64,000 bases of DNA from Phocaeicola salanitronis DSM 18170 (GTDB lineage Bacteria; Bacteroidota; Bacteroidia; Bacteroidales; Bacteroidaceae), in assembly GCF_000190575.1 (NCBI RefSeq), contig NC_015164.1, forward strand, positions 1,178,001 to 1,242,000. Reading direction: 5' to 3'. Shown in pieces: positions 42,080 to 51,284 of the stretch. The notes beneath the pieces were generated by a model, which ran no database searches, was not told the DNA's origin, and was given only the letters and a program-made list of their open reading frames with translations. Positions within the stretch are counted from its first letter, which is position 1. Every line of letters begins with the position of its first letter. A program made the translations under genes and the position numbers.

Positions 42080-43456
42080 TTATGCATCCTGTGCATAATC
42101 GCTGTTCCATTCATTTTCATCATCCCCCTTCGTTCCCTCCAGCTTGATGACAAAGCTCTTTGCCGGGAAATAGGGAGTCAGGTGAATGTCGAGGAAGATA
42201 CGGTCCTTCTGCTTCGGGTCTCTCTCGAAGCGCAGGATCTTGAATTTTTCAATCAGGCGTCCGGGACCTTGTATGCTGTCCAAGAAATTGCTAATCTGCC
42301 CGCGCAAATCCCTTTCAGCCTTGCTGTTCCAATTTTCGAAGGCACGGCGGTTGAGAAAATCCATCAGGACCTTTGTCACCCAATCGAACACACGCACCAC
42401 CGAGTAGGTCTGCAAGCCCAGATTGTCACCGTTGAACAAGGTCTTTGCCGAGAAAGCCATGACTTTGCCGTATTCCTTTACCATCGGTATCAGACCAATC
42501 TTTTCTATTTCGGAGATTTCGCTCTTCTTCAGGTTGAAAGCCACGCTGTCCACCTCGCTCATAGAGCCGTACTTTTTTCCGGCAGTGACCTGTGCCATCA
42601 CGGTTTTGTACACACTGCCAGCCAGTGCAGCCGAAGGTGGAATCAGCAAGTCCTCGGTTTCTCCCAATTCGGTATAGCGTCCACGTCCTACCAGATAGTT
42701 GCATGTCATGCAGACATTGGACTTATAGACATCGCCACCTGTCAGATTGGAATCGAAGAACATCTCAATCACATCATCCGGTTTTTCAAGGTCTGCAAAA
42801 TCAGTGAAAATCATAACCTTGTTGTCATGCGCTATTTTTGCCCATTTCTCCACCACCTTGTTGGAACCCAGGTATCCGGGGATTACCAGCAGTGAATAAT
42901 TGGTACGTAAATCCAAACGGTCATAGTTGGCACGAAGCTCGTCGGCAATAGCGTCGATAAAGAAAGAATTGTCCAAATCGGTAAGCTGCGCCATGGAAGC
43001 GTTGACAATGGATACGTTCTTAATCTTGTCAGCATCCGTATTCTTGTAGAAAAGCATGACCGTGCGGTATGATTTTTCCAATTGTTTCACTTCTTCTACC
43101 GCCTTCAGCTGATTTTGAGAGAGCAGGTCAGAGACGGCAGCAGACTTTTTCTGGCACAAATCCACCATTTCGCTGATGGACTTGCCGTCTTTCAGCATAT
43201 CTATCCACATCTCAATCCTTTTTCTCAGTTCCTTACGCTCGTTAGCCCGTTCCCGGTCAGTAAGGAATATATTCCGGCGTGCCTTACGTTCCGGATTCAA
43301 ATTCTGTATGCCGTCCACCGAAGATTCCAAGACGTTGAAACCTCCGAACTTTGCCAAAGCCTGTAACTCCGCATTCAAGTTTTTGGTTTGTACCGCAGCC
43401 TGCTGTTGCTGTACTGCGGTTTCCTTCTGTGTGTTCTGTTCGCTCATGGTTCTCAT
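42080..43456 (-). CDS. tssC: T6SS contractile sheath large subunit TssC
   Basis: 458 residues. The TssC/VipB family is recognised from segments such as FADLEKPDDVIEMFFDSNL, VCMTCNYLVGRGRYTELG and the C-terminal RRAFENWNSKAERDLRGQIS. With TssB it builds the sheath whose contraction drives the Hcp tube. The start is at 43456 (ATGA overlap with tssB) or at the in-frame ATG at 43447. The N-terminal glutamine-rich stretch is probably disordered. Confidence 0.9.
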   Translation of the reverse strand: MRTMSEQNTQKETAVQQQQAAVQTKNLNAELQALAKFGGFNVLESSVDGIQNLNPERKARRNIFLTDRERANERKELRKRIEMWIDMLKDGKSISEMVDLCQKKSAAVSDLLSQNQLKAVEEVKQLEKSYRTVMLFYKNTDADKIKNVSIVNASMAQLTDLDNSFFIDAIADELRANYDRLDLRTNYSLLVIPGYLGSNKVVEKWAKIAHDNKVMIFTDFADLEKPDDVIEMFFDSNLTGGDVYKSNVCMTCNYLVGRGRYTELGETEDLLIPPSAALAGSVYKTVMAQVTAGKKYGSMSEVDSVAFNLKKSEISEIEKIGLIPMVKEYGKVMAFSAKTLFNGDNLGLQTYSVVRVFDWVTKVLMDFLNRRAFENWNSKAERDLRGQISNFLDSIQGPGRLIEKFKILRFERDPKQKDRIFLDIHLTPYFPAKSFVIKLEGTKGDDENEWNSDYAQDA

Positions 43457-43926
43457 TCATTTACAGGGTTAGACTTCTCATTTTCCTTTAATTCGTCCAA
43501 CATGATAGACAGTGTATTGACGAACGCCTTGCGTGTAGCCGGGTTTTCCAGAACCCGTTGCAGCACCTTGTTAGACCGTAACGACTTCTCCATCCTGTCA
43601 GCAAACTGTTTTTCCGCATTCAGCCCCGACAGGAAAGGACTCTGTTCCGTCATTTTCTTCACGGAGAAATCTCCCACATTGTGGAAACGGAAGTTCTCTT
43701 CAACAGGAGCCCCTTCCGCATCAGCGAACTCTATATCAATTTCCGGCTGGAAATGTGCAAAGACTTCGTCAATGCTAGTCAGACCGATGACCACTTCGGG
43801 AGCTACCGGTTCGTCCTTTGTCAATTGTTCAACCAATAATGTCCGGTTCTGTGGAATTTCCGCAATACCTTCGGAGGCATCCATTTTCACTTCATTTCCG
43901 CCTATTCCGTAATTTCCTAAATCCAT
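43453..43926 (-). CDS. tssB: T6SS contractile sheath small subunit TssB
   Basis: 157 residues. Sections such as VVIGLTSIDEVFAHFQPEID and the C-terminal VLENPATRKAFVNTLSIMLD are TssB/VipA features. It is coupled to tssC by a 4-bp overlap. The first part is acidic. It follows the TPR-like gene after 45 bp and forms the sheath with TssC. Confidence 0.9.
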   Translation of the reverse strand: MDLGNYGIGGNEVKMDASEGIAEIPQNRTLLVEQLTKDEPVAPEVVIGLTSIDEVFAHFQPEIDIEFADAEGAPVEENFRFHNVGDFSVKKMTEQSPFLSGLNAEKQFADRMEKSLRSNKVLQRVLENPATRKAFVNTLSIMLDELKENEKSNPVNE

Positions 43927-43971
43927 ACTTAATCTGTTTTATAATTAAAAAAATATGTTAGTAAATCTCAC

Positions 43972-45330
43972 TCATCCGAAAATCTTACTTTTTCTTCTGG
44001 CTTTTGCCTGCTGCATGGCCGGACCCTCCACCAGTTGTTTCCAATCTTCTCCCAGCCATTCCTGAAGCTGCCCTTCCAAGACCTCCATATCAATCGGCGC
44101 ACGTACCTGCCTGCCAGTGTGGAGCGCCAGATATGCCGCATAAGTAAACGTGGAGTTCCGTCTGATTTCTTCGGAAAGATAACTCCCGGCTGCCAAAGCA
44201 AGCAGAAAATACTCGAAAGCCTGATTCAGCTGGCCTTCCTCGTAGCGTAAAAAGCCACACATACGATAACCTTCCATGACATAGTAGGGATCTTTTTGTC
44301 CGATAGCTTTCTCCGCCAGTCCCTCATACAGTGCAATTGCTTCCTCCCGTTTTTTCTCTGCCGTCAGGACAGCCGCTTTCATGGAAGTTGCCATTTTCCA
44401 GTAGCTATATCCAGCCGCTTCGCCATTATCCATCGCCTTTTCCGCTTCCCTGATCGTGTCGTCGCTGTACTTTATGCTATGTTTGTATTCCCGAATCGCA
44501 TAACACGCTTCAGCGGCGATGAACAGAGCGGACGTCAATATATTCGTATCCTTCAACTCCTTGGCTACATCCAGCAGTTTCCGGATTTCCTTGTCCAACA
44601 GTTTCCAATCCTGTTTTTGCGTGCAATCCATGACGGCACTCACCTGCTGTTTGAACCGGTTTTCGGGTGCAATCAGGTCATTGCCCGTATCGCTCCGTGC
44701 CATCCGGTTATGCAGGGCCGCCGCCATATCGAACTTGGGGCAGATATAAATTACAGCCGGCGATTCATCCAGATTGACACTTCTGTTTTTCTTCATGTCA
44801 ATGGTCGTTAACCGGATTCCCTGCGGAATCCCTTCTTCCAAGACCTTCTTGAACCATTCGGTCCTGGAAAGCCCCCTTTCCTGTCCCAGAGGAAAATAGA
44901 TGCAGAAACAGGCATTCTCCAATCCGGATATACATGCCTTGAAACGCAACATCTCTTTCCACAGATTGGCTGCCGTATGTTCGACAGACATGTCCGGGAC
45001 ATATTCTTCTTTCAACAGTCCATCGTGCCGCAAGGCCTTGATGATGTCGTATTTTTCCTCCACTTCTTCTGAGAACCAGCCGGCATATTCCTGCCATAGC
45101 TGTTCGGTGTATTCATCACCGCTTCCCTCATACGGCGTCTCAAACCGGAAGAAAATATCCTCGAACTGTCCGACAGGCGAGCGTTCGATTTCCAAGAACC
45201 TGTCAACCAAATCCACATCGTTCTGTCCGGCAATCCATATAGCCAGTTTCCAGTCCTCCTTATCGGCAATATCCGCCCAATAATCGACCGCCTTAAAGTA
45301 TTCCTGTACAACAGACGCAGATGCTCCCAT
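43972..45330 (-). CDS. TPR-like protein between vgrG and tssB
   Basis: 452 residues. The first about 200 contain a globular domain with VIYICPKFDMAAALH; the C-terminal half is a run of helical pairs of TPR type (ALFIAAEACYAIREYKHSIK, then EEAIALYEGLAEKA, then EGQLNQAFEYFLLALAAGS). No signal peptide or membrane helix. It starts 11 bp after the vgrG stop. Its place between spike and sheath genes, in the operon that also carries Rhs2, suggests an adaptor or chaperone that loads the effector, but this is inference; no named adaptor domain is visible. Confidence 0.6.
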   Translation of the reverse strand: MGASASVVQEYFKAVDYWADIADKEDWKLAIWIAGQNDVDLVDRFLEIERSPVGQFEDIFFRFETPYEGSGDEYTEQLWQEYAGWFSEEVEEKYDIIKALRHDGLLKEEYVPDMSVEHTAANLWKEMLRFKACISGLENACFCIYFPLGQERGLSRTEWFKKVLEEGIPQGIRLTTIDMKKNRSVNLDESPAVIYICPKFDMAAALHNRMARSDTGNDLIAPENRFKQQVSAVMDCTQKQDWKLLDKEIRKLLDVAKELKDTNILTSALFIAAEACYAIREYKHSIKYSDDTIREAEKAMDNGEAAGYSYWKMATSMKAAVLTAEKKREEAIALYEGLAEKAIGQKDPYYVMEGYRMCGFLRYEEGQLNQAFEYFLLALAAGSYLSEEIRRNSTFTYAAYLALHTGRQVRAPIDMEVLEGQLQEWLGEDWKQLVEGPAMQQAKARRKSKIFG

Positions 45331-45341
45331 ATCCTGAGGTT

Positions 45342-47153
45342 TTATGAGTTGAACTTTATGATTCCTCCTGTTACCGCTACATCGGCTGTGCCTTCGATTG
45401 ACAAGTTTGTACCTTTGACTGTGCCTTTCTGAGTACTCAAGTCATATCCTTTGGAAGCCTCCTGCTTGATATTGGTTCCACTGCTGCCGATTATCTTCTT
45501 TTCACCGCTGAGTATCATGTTCTCACCGCCTGACAACAGTGTAATGCTTTTCCTCCCTTCAATGGAAATCGTATCAGACTGCAAGCCGATAGACCTGCCA
45601 TCCATGATAATAACCGACTCTTCTTCGTTGGTGACGGTCACCGTTTTCTTTGCCATGATATTAATCGTATCTTTCCCATCCAGAACAATAAGCTGTTTCC
45701 CAGTCTGGTCCATAATGGTGATACTTCCCGTCTCATCATCAAAAAGAATGGTGTTTCCACTTCGGGTGATGATACTTTTCAGTTTGTTGTCCTTGTCTCC
45801 GCCCTTTCCCGAGTCCTTGTGAAACATGGCTCCGGTTACATAAGGACGGTCCGGATTGCCGTGTTCATAACCGACCATCACCTGGTCCCCGACTTCCGGA
45901 ACAAATACCCATCCCCGGTTTTTGGATACCGCATCGCTTGTTCCCGCATTAGGGCTCTGTACCCTGATCCAATTGGTCGTTTTTCCCTTTTTCTGCCAAT
46001 CAAAGACAACCTTCACGCGTCCCTGTCCTTTTTCGTCATCGTTCTTCTCCACCGTTGCCAACTCAGGCAATGCCAACGGCATTTTCACATTGGGCACAGG
46101 GATATGTGTCATTTGATCCGGGATGCCGACAAAACTATTCATATAATGTCCGTCCCGATTCACCTCGTGGGTGATTTCAGTAATACGGAATTTCCCTAAA
46201 GGAGACAATTTCATCCTATCCGGAAAAGCCACGTCAATAACCTCTCCGATCCTGATCCGGCATGTTTTTCCGATCCCCTTTATATTCAAGAGACCGGCAC
46301 CGGATGAATTTTTTACAATTTTCATTTGTTCGTCCAATCCCGCCTTGTCTGTGATATGCGGATTTGCCGCAGAAGTGGTGCGGGCGCTGTAAGCCTTTTC
46401 CGAACAGCCATGAGCAATGGACTGGAGGTCGTTCATTCCTTCCGGTTTAGCGGGCGTATCTGCCTTATGTATTTTGTTCTCCTGCGCTACATAATCGTAT
46501 CTGGCAGATTTCCCCGGTACCAGATTGGCTACCAACCTTACTTCTTCCAAGTCCACGTCATACAAGATCTTCTTAGGGTCGTCCTCCTTGTCCGGCTTGC
46601 CAAAATAAGTTTTGGCGCCATCGTAATAAAACCATTCCCCATACAGGGCCGAAAGGCGATTCATAAAATCAAAGACACTTTCGTTGTATTGTGCCATGTA
46701 AGGGATAGGCAAATCATATTCAGGATTAGAGACCAGACTGACTTTTCCGTACTCCTGTGTCACTTCCTTTATAATGGCGGATAAGGTCTGATCCGTCCAT
46801 GAGTCGAGTGTCTTGTTATTTTCATACAGTATAGTAGGGCTTGCTCCATGAATAGCCACTCCGCCCGTTTCGCCCACACTTCCAATCATTTCCACCTGAT
46901 TGATAATCCCTTCGAAATCATAGCTTTCTCCGGTCTGCTTGTGGACGAATGAAATATTGGCAGTCTCCCCAATGTAATTGATGAATTTCTCCGGAGTCTG
47001 CTGAAAGGTGTTGTTAGGCGACAGATAGTTTACAATTATAGTAAACGTGTGATGCCGGTTGAAACCTTGATGAAGGCGTAAAGAAACGAATTTTTGTTCT
47101 TCCCCCTTCACGGTTACCTTGGTGGCTACCAAATTCAGAAAACTTGCTCCCAT
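45342..47153 (-). CDS. vgrG: T6SS spike protein VgrG (TssI)
   Basis: 603 residues. The gp27-like part occupies the first about 370 (LHQGFNRHHTFTIIVNYL near 27), followed by the gp5 OB-fold (GQGRVKVVFDWQKKGKTTN near 378, then GWVFVPEVGDQVMVGYEHG) and a C-terminal beta-helix with repeating IXMX-type strands (SITIMDQTGKQLIVLDGKD). No extra C-terminal toxin domain is present, so cargo comes from the PAAR-Rhs proteins. A TetR-type operator lies 35 bp before the start. First gene of the minus-strand operon after hcp. Confidence 0.92.
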   Translation of the reverse strand: MGASFLNLVATKVTVKGEEQKFVSLRLHQGFNRHHTFTIIVNYLSPNNTFQQTPEKFINYIGETANISFVHKQTGESYDFEGIINQVEMIGSVGETGGVAIHGASPTILYENNKTLDSWTDQTLSAIIKEVTQEYGKVSLVSNPEYDLPIPYMAQYNESVFDFMNRLSALYGEWFYYDGAKTYFGKPDKEDDPKKILYDVDLEEVRLVANLVPGKSARYDYVAQENKIHKADTPAKPEGMNDLQSIAHGCSEKAYSARTTSAANPHITDKAGLDEQMKIVKNSSGAGLLNIKGIGKTCRIRIGEVIDVAFPDRMKLSPLGKFRITEITHEVNRDGHYMNSFVGIPDQMTHIPVPNVKMPLALPELATVEKNDDEKGQGRVKVVFDWQKKGKTTNWIRVQSPNAGTSDAVSKNRGWVFVPEVGDQVMVGYEHGNPDRPYVTGAMFHKDSGKGGDKDNKLKSIITRSGNTILFDDETGSITIMDQTGKQLIVLDGKDTINIMAKKTVTVTNEEESVIIMDGRSIGLQSDTISIEGRKSITLLSGGENMILSGEKKIIGSSGTNIKQEASKGYDLSTQKGTVKGTNLSIEGTADVAVTGGIIKFNS

Positions 47154-47187
47154 ACTTATTAATATCTATTTAATTCCCATTTATTAA

Positions 47188-47201
47188 TCCGACTGGTCGG
47201 T
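47188..47201. promoter_or_regulatory. TetR-type operator upstream of vgrG
   Basis: tccga-ctgg-tcggt, one outer mismatch, 35 bp before the vgrG start codon; the rhs1 operator is 39 bp before its start. No exact -7 box is visible directly upstream here. Confidence 0.6.
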
Positions 47202-47209
47202 ATGTTTTT

Positions 47210-47248
47210 GAGTGCCGAAATAACCGGAATTGGTATATTCCGGCACTC
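47210..47248 (-). terminator. Hairpin between hcp and vgrG
   Basis: gagtgccg (47210-47217) pairs with cggcactc (47241-47248), with an inner ccggaa/ttccgg pairing. It lies 25 bp beyond the hcp stop; a T run is lacking on the minus strand, so it may attenuate or stabilise the hcp message. Confidence 0.45.
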
Positions 47249-47272
47249 CAAGAATTTGACTAGAAACAACGG

Positions 47273-47671
47273 TTAGTTGTTTTCCGGCCAGTCTTGTACA
47301 AATGTAGCATCAGCCATCTTCACTGTTTGAGCAGAGATGGAGAATTTGATTGTCATTGGGTATGAGTTCGCTACATTCAGTGCCTCCTCGTACTTCACAA
47401 TATACCCGTTCTCAAATACCAGTTCCTTCATCTTGGCATCCTCGTCTGCTTTCTTGAAGACGATGTTTCCGTTTACAGGCTGATACTGCTTGAACATTTT
47501 GTCCAGTACAATCGTATCCGGAGTTGATTCAACCTCGACATTAATTGTACCACCATAGATGTCAGATGCCGGACGACCCTTAGGATCCACATCACGGTTG
47601 AACTTGACATCCCATCTCAACACATCAAACTCTTTCGAGTCCGAGAACTTAAATGACGCTTTAAATGCCAT
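47273..47671 (-). CDS. tssD: T6SS inner tube protein Hcp (TssD), principal copy
   Basis: 132 residues, MAFKASFKFSDSKEFDVLRW. The length, the beta-rich pattern and the segment DPKGRPASDIYGGTINVEV are typical of Bacteroidetes TssD, which forms the hexameric tube. It stands alone before vgrG and divergent from clpV. It lacks the C-terminal additions seen in variant copies. Its position by itself next to vgrG suggests it is the structural tube subunit, with the five other Hcp-like genes as cargo carriers. Confidence 0.9.
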   Translation of the reverse strand: MAFKASFKFSDSKEFDVLRWDVKFNRDVDPKGRPASDIYGGTINVEVESTPDTIVLDKMFKQYQPVNGNIVFKKADEDAKMKELVFENGYIVKYEEALNVANSYPMTIKFSISAQTVKMADATFVQDWPENN

Positions 47672-47890
47672 ATTCTCAATGTTTTAAGTTAATAAAAATG
47701 TTAATTCTGAAATTATCCCTCATCCATGACCGGTTGCCCCGTCATTTTTGACTTCTAATTTCGGTGCCCAATTTATGGCATTTTGCTGAAATAACAAAGC
47801 GTTTTAGGAAAAATTTTCGATTTTTCTCGAAAAAATGCCCTCAGGCATAAAAAAAACGCTCTAAAAGTAGCGGATTTTCGTTTTTTGCCT

Positions 47891-47898
47891 TATATTTG
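47891..47898 (+). promoter_or_regulatory. -7 box of the tssH (plus-strand T6SS) promoter
   Basis: TATATTTG, exact match, 36 bp before the tssH start. No TTTG at the usual -33 distance. The 47672-47934 region also has a palindrome attttcga/tcgaaaaat near 47813-47832, but no TetR-type operator that I can see. Confidence 0.5.
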
Positions 47899-47934
47899 CG
47901 GTGTTCTCCTGCGCAATTTTAAATCTTATTGATT

Positions 47935-50415
47935 ATGGATACAGGAGTTGGTTTCATTAATCTTGATGATTCTATAAAAATTGCGCTTAACATAGCACAG
48001 GCAGTGGCCCGTGAAAATGCAAATGAGTATTATACCCCTTCGCATTTATTGAAAGCCTTACTTCATAAGGAAGTAGGGCTAAGAGATTTTATTTTAAGTA
48101 TAGGTAAGGATTTGGGCTATCTGGAAGAATGGGCGGATGTTCATATCGAGCAATGCCCGAAATCTACCCAGCTGTCAGAAATCAAGCCTTCGGAAAAGAT
48201 TGGCAGCCTATTCCGTGCTGCCGATGATGTGCGCATAGAGCTAGGGCTGTTCGATATTAACCCTATATGTGTATTGGCTGCCCTGGCAAAGCCGGGAGTC
48301 GCCTTTTCGAGCGACCAGCTCAAATCCTTTCCCATACTGGAAAAGGATATCCGTTCCATATATAATAATGAGCCGTCAGGCAACCCTCCCGTTTTCATGA
48401 CGGAAAGTCCTGTCCTGTCCCCCAATTCATCTTCATCTTCCTTTTTAACCAAATACTGTATGGACCTTACCGCTGCTGCGACGAACAGCCTGCATCCGGT
48501 AATCAACCGTGACCGCGAGAACCGCATGATCATGGAGATTTTAGGCAGCCTCAGCAAATCCAATGTGCTGATTGTCGGCGATGCCGGGGTCGGGAAAACG
48601 GCTTTAGTTTATGGGCTTGCGTGGGATATCGTGAACCATAAAGTACCCTCCTTCCTGGAAGGAGCCCGTGTCTTTGAACTGGATAATGCCTCACTCATAG
48701 CCGGAGCGACCTATAAAGGAGAAATTGAAGACCGCCTGAAAAATATCCTGAAAGAACTTCGCGGCATCGACAACGCTATCCTGTTTATTGATGAAATCCA
48801 TGTATTGCTGGATAGCCGGCAAGGGAATTCGGGCGCCGGAAATGTGCTGAAACCCGAATTGTCGCACGGTAACCTGACCGTGATAGGCGCCACTACCATT
48901 GACGAATACCGTAAGATCATCGAGCCGGACCATGCCTTTAACCGCCGTTTTGAGGTGATACAAATCAATGAGCCGGACATGAAGTCCGCCATTCAGATGC
49001 TGCACTCCGTACAGAAACAGTATGTGGACTACCACCATGTAAAAATCAGCGAGGACGCAGTAGCCGAATGTGTGCGCCTTGCCAAACGGTATGTGAAAGA
49101 CCGCCGTTTGCCGGATTCTGCCATAGGGCTGCTGGACATGACACTCTCCGCCATTAAAATGGTGAATGAAACAGGCAAGAACGATGCGGAAATCCTGCTT
49201 GGCCAATTGAACGAAATTGAGCAGGCGGAAAAGGAGCCTGTAGAGAAGGAAGAAGAACTGAGGGACCTGATATTTCTGATGCACAACAAGCTAAGCCCTA
49301 TCCTGCTGGGAGTCATACCAGAAGAGACGAATGTCCAAGAATTGCAGAAGTATGAAGAACTGGCAGCTTATCTGAGAAACGCATTGAATGCCATTCTCCG
49401 GTTTGCCGAGAAAGAAATAGAGCAGGTGGAAGTGTATGAGGTTGCTGCCGTTGTTGCCAGCAAGACAGGTATCCCTATCGGTAAAATACAGTCCCAGGAA
49501 AAAGAACGCCTGCTCAATATGGAGGAGTATTTGCGGCGCAGGGTCGTCGGACAAGACCGGGCATTGAAGACATTGACAGACGCTATTCTGGAATCCCGCA
49601 GCGGTATGAACAAGCCGGGGCAACCTATCGGCTCCTTCTTCCTGCTAGGACCCACCGGAACCGGAAAGACCGAACTCGCCAAGGCATTGGCAGAAACACT
49701 ATTCAACGACGAGAAGTCCATGATCCGCTTTGACATGTCCGAATTCAAGGAAGAACACTCTGCCGCCCTGCTATACGGTGCGCCTCCGGGATACGTGGGC
49801 TATGAGGAAGGCGGTATGCTGGTCAACAAGATACGCCAGCAACCATACGCCGTCGTGTTATTTGACGAGATAGAGAAAGCGCACCCTTCCGTATATGACA
49901 TTTTCCTACAAATCATGGACGAAGGGAAACTGCATGACCGGCTGGGAAAGGAAGGGGATTTTTCGAACTCCATTATCCTGTTCACCTCCAATGTGGGAAG
50001 CGAGTGGCTGACAAGACAGCTGGAATCGGGCAATGTACCGACCACCAACCAGATAATGGAGGTGATGGGGCAGTATTTCCGCCCAGAATTCCTTGCCCGC
50101 CTGTCTGAAATTGTCCCATTCTCCCCTATCAGCGAAGATATCCTATTGAAAATATTCGATATACAATTCAACGGGGTCAAGAAACTACTGGACAAACAGG
50201 GTATCAACATCATCATCAGTGACGATGCCCGAAAGATGCTTGCCCATAAGGGATTTACTCCCAAATACGGCGCACGCCAAGTGGCCGGTGTAATCCGTAA
50301 CTATCTGCGCAGACCCATATCGCGCCTCATTATCAAAGAGGAACTGTGCCAGGGAAAGACACTGGAGGTCGGCCTGGATGAACGAAACGAATTAACCTTG
50401 AATATTCACTCCTAA
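47935..50415 (+). CDS. tssH: T6SS sheath-disassembly ATPase ClpV (TssH)
   Basis: 826 residues from MDTGVGFINLDDS. An N-domain with Clp repeats (1-150) is followed by two AAA+ modules: Walker A GDAGVGKTALVYG with Walker B ILFIDEIHVLL, and Walker A GPTGTGKTELAKA with Walker B VVLFDEIEKAHP, plus the ClpB-type C-terminal domain. It unfolds contracted sheaths for reuse. It opens the plus-strand T6SS operon; the next gene follows after 14 bp. The apparent earlier start is a TTG and was not used. Confidence 0.92.
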   Translation: MDTGVGFINLDDSIKIALNIAQAVARENANEYYTPSHLLKALLHKEVGLRDFILSIGKDLGYLEEWADVHIEQCPKSTQLSEIKPSEKIGSLFRAADDVRIELGLFDINPICVLAALAKPGVAFSSDQLKSFPILEKDIRSIYNNEPSGNPPVFMTESPVLSPNSSSSSFLTKYCMDLTAAATNSLHPVINRDRENRMIMEILGSLSKSNVLIVGDAGVGKTALVYGLAWDIVNHKVPSFLEGARVFELDNASLIAGATYKGEIEDRLKNILKELRGIDNAILFIDEIHVLLDSRQGNSGAGNVLKPELSHGNLTVIGATTIDEYRKIIEPDHAFNRRFEVIQINEPDMKSAIQMLHSVQKQYVDYHHVKISEDAVAECVRLAKRYVKDRRLPDSAIGLLDMTLSAIKMVNETGKNDAEILLGQLNEIEQAEKEPVEKEEELRDLIFLMHNKLSPILLGVIPEETNVQELQKYEELAAYLRNALNAILRFAEKEIEQVEVYEVAAVVASKTGIPIGKIQSQEKERLLNMEEYLRRRVVGQDRALKTLTDAILESRSGMNKPGQPIGSFFLLGPTGTGKTELAKALAETLFNDEKSMIRFDMSEFKEEHSAALLYGAPPGYVGYEEGGMLVNKIRQQPYAVVLFDEIEKAHPSVYDIFLQIMDEGKLHDRLGKEGDFSNSIILFTSNVGSEWLTRQLESGNVPTTNQIMEVMGQYFRPEFLARLSEIVPFSPISEDILLKIFDIQFNGVKKLLDKQGINIIISDDARKMLAHKGFTPKYGARQVAGVIRNYLRRPISRLIIKEELCQGKTLEVGLDERNELTLNIHS

Positions 50416-50429
50416 ATTTTGTATGCACT

Positions 50430-50852
50430 ATGTTTGGATACACAGTATTCTTAAAAATCGGCAATCTGGCAGCCACCTCGCTGACAGACATGTATAAGGA
50501 CAGTTATCAACTGATAGGTTGTGAGTTCGGATTCGCCCAAGGGATAGATGTCAAGGGACAAGTGCAGACGGAAGTCAAGGGCGGAACCTTTTATGTGACC
50601 TATCCCCACCTGCCCAACCGGGACATGATCCAGTGGATGCTGGATGCGCGCAAATATCAGAGCGGCGCCATTGTCGTGCACGACAACCAAGGCTCCGCGC
50701 TTGAGAAGATACTCTTTGAGAAAGCAACCTGCGTGGATATGGAAATCAGCTATATCCGGCAGGGTAAGGGCTATATTGCGACCAAACTGACCGTACAGGC
50801 ACAGAAACTGATGTTCGGTACAGAGGAATTTGAAAACCAGTGGGTACTCTAA
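50430..50852 (+). CDS. Hcp-like (TssD) variant 2
   Basis: 140 residues, MFGYTVFLKIGNLAATS. Hcp fold features: the beta pattern, the segment TEVKGGTFYVTYPHLPNRD and the C-terminal LTVQAQKLMFGTEEFENQWV, which recurs in the other variants. A strand segment around MIQWMLDARKYQSG marks the central helix. It starts 14 bp after clpV and 13 bp before the next Hcp-like gene. It may carry or pair with an effector. Confidence 0.8.
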   Translation: MFGYTVFLKIGNLAATSLTDMYKDSYQLIGCEFGFAQGIDVKGQVQTEVKGGTFYVTYPHLPNRDMIQWMLDARKYQSGAIVVHDNQGSALEKILFEKATCVDMEISYIRQGKGYIATKLTVQAQKLMFGTEEFENQWVL

Positions 50853-50865
50853 AAAAGATAATGCT

Positions 50866-51282
50866 ATGGGACTCTTTAATTTTCCACAAGTGGACAGCGA
50901 TGTGAATGTCATATTCTGCATTGACGGCGACGAATATGCGGTAGAACAGTTCAAGATAGGTTTCCACCAGCCTGTTGACGGAAACAAGAACCAACCGGAA
51001 GGAGAAGTGCGCGGAGGGCGAATCATGATTGTCCTTTCGCAAACGGTGAAAAGCAATATCTACGGATGGGCCATCAAGCCGTGGGTAAAGAAGAACGGGG
51101 CGGTGCTGTTCAAGACCGGTACGTCCGGGGTGATATTTGAGGTGGCGTTTACAAATGCGTACTGTGTCAATCTGAGACGAGTTATAGAGGCTTTGGGACA
51201 AGGATTGTCAACTACTCTAATTCTATCTCCTGAGAGTGTTAGCGTGAATGGTATTGAATTTGATAATAGATGGGTAAAATAA
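50866..51282 (+). CDS. Hcp-like (TssD) variant 3, upstream of the AT-rich effector
   Basis: 138 residues, MGLFNFPQVDSDVNVIFCID. Contains the shared GEVRGGRIMIVLSQTV strand pattern and ends VSVNGIEFDNRWVK, like the other variants. Composition changes along the gene: after about 51180 it becomes AT-rich like the following effector, as if this end had been transferred with the cargo. It ends 2 bp before the effector start. It is the likely carrier of that effector. Confidence 0.8.
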   Translation: MGLFNFPQVDSDVNVIFCIDGDEYAVEQFKIGFHQPVDGNKNQPEGEVRGGRIMIVLSQTVKSNIYGWAIKPWVKKNGAVLFKTGTSGVIFEVAFTNAYCVNLRRVIEALGQGLSTTLILSPESVSVNGIEFDNRWVK

Positions 51283-51284
51283 CT

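Noticed and set aside
47672-47934. A further TetR-type operator in the hcp/clpV divergent promoter region
   Set aside because: accggttgccccgt was inspected but lacks the second arm; no palindrome of the class is present.
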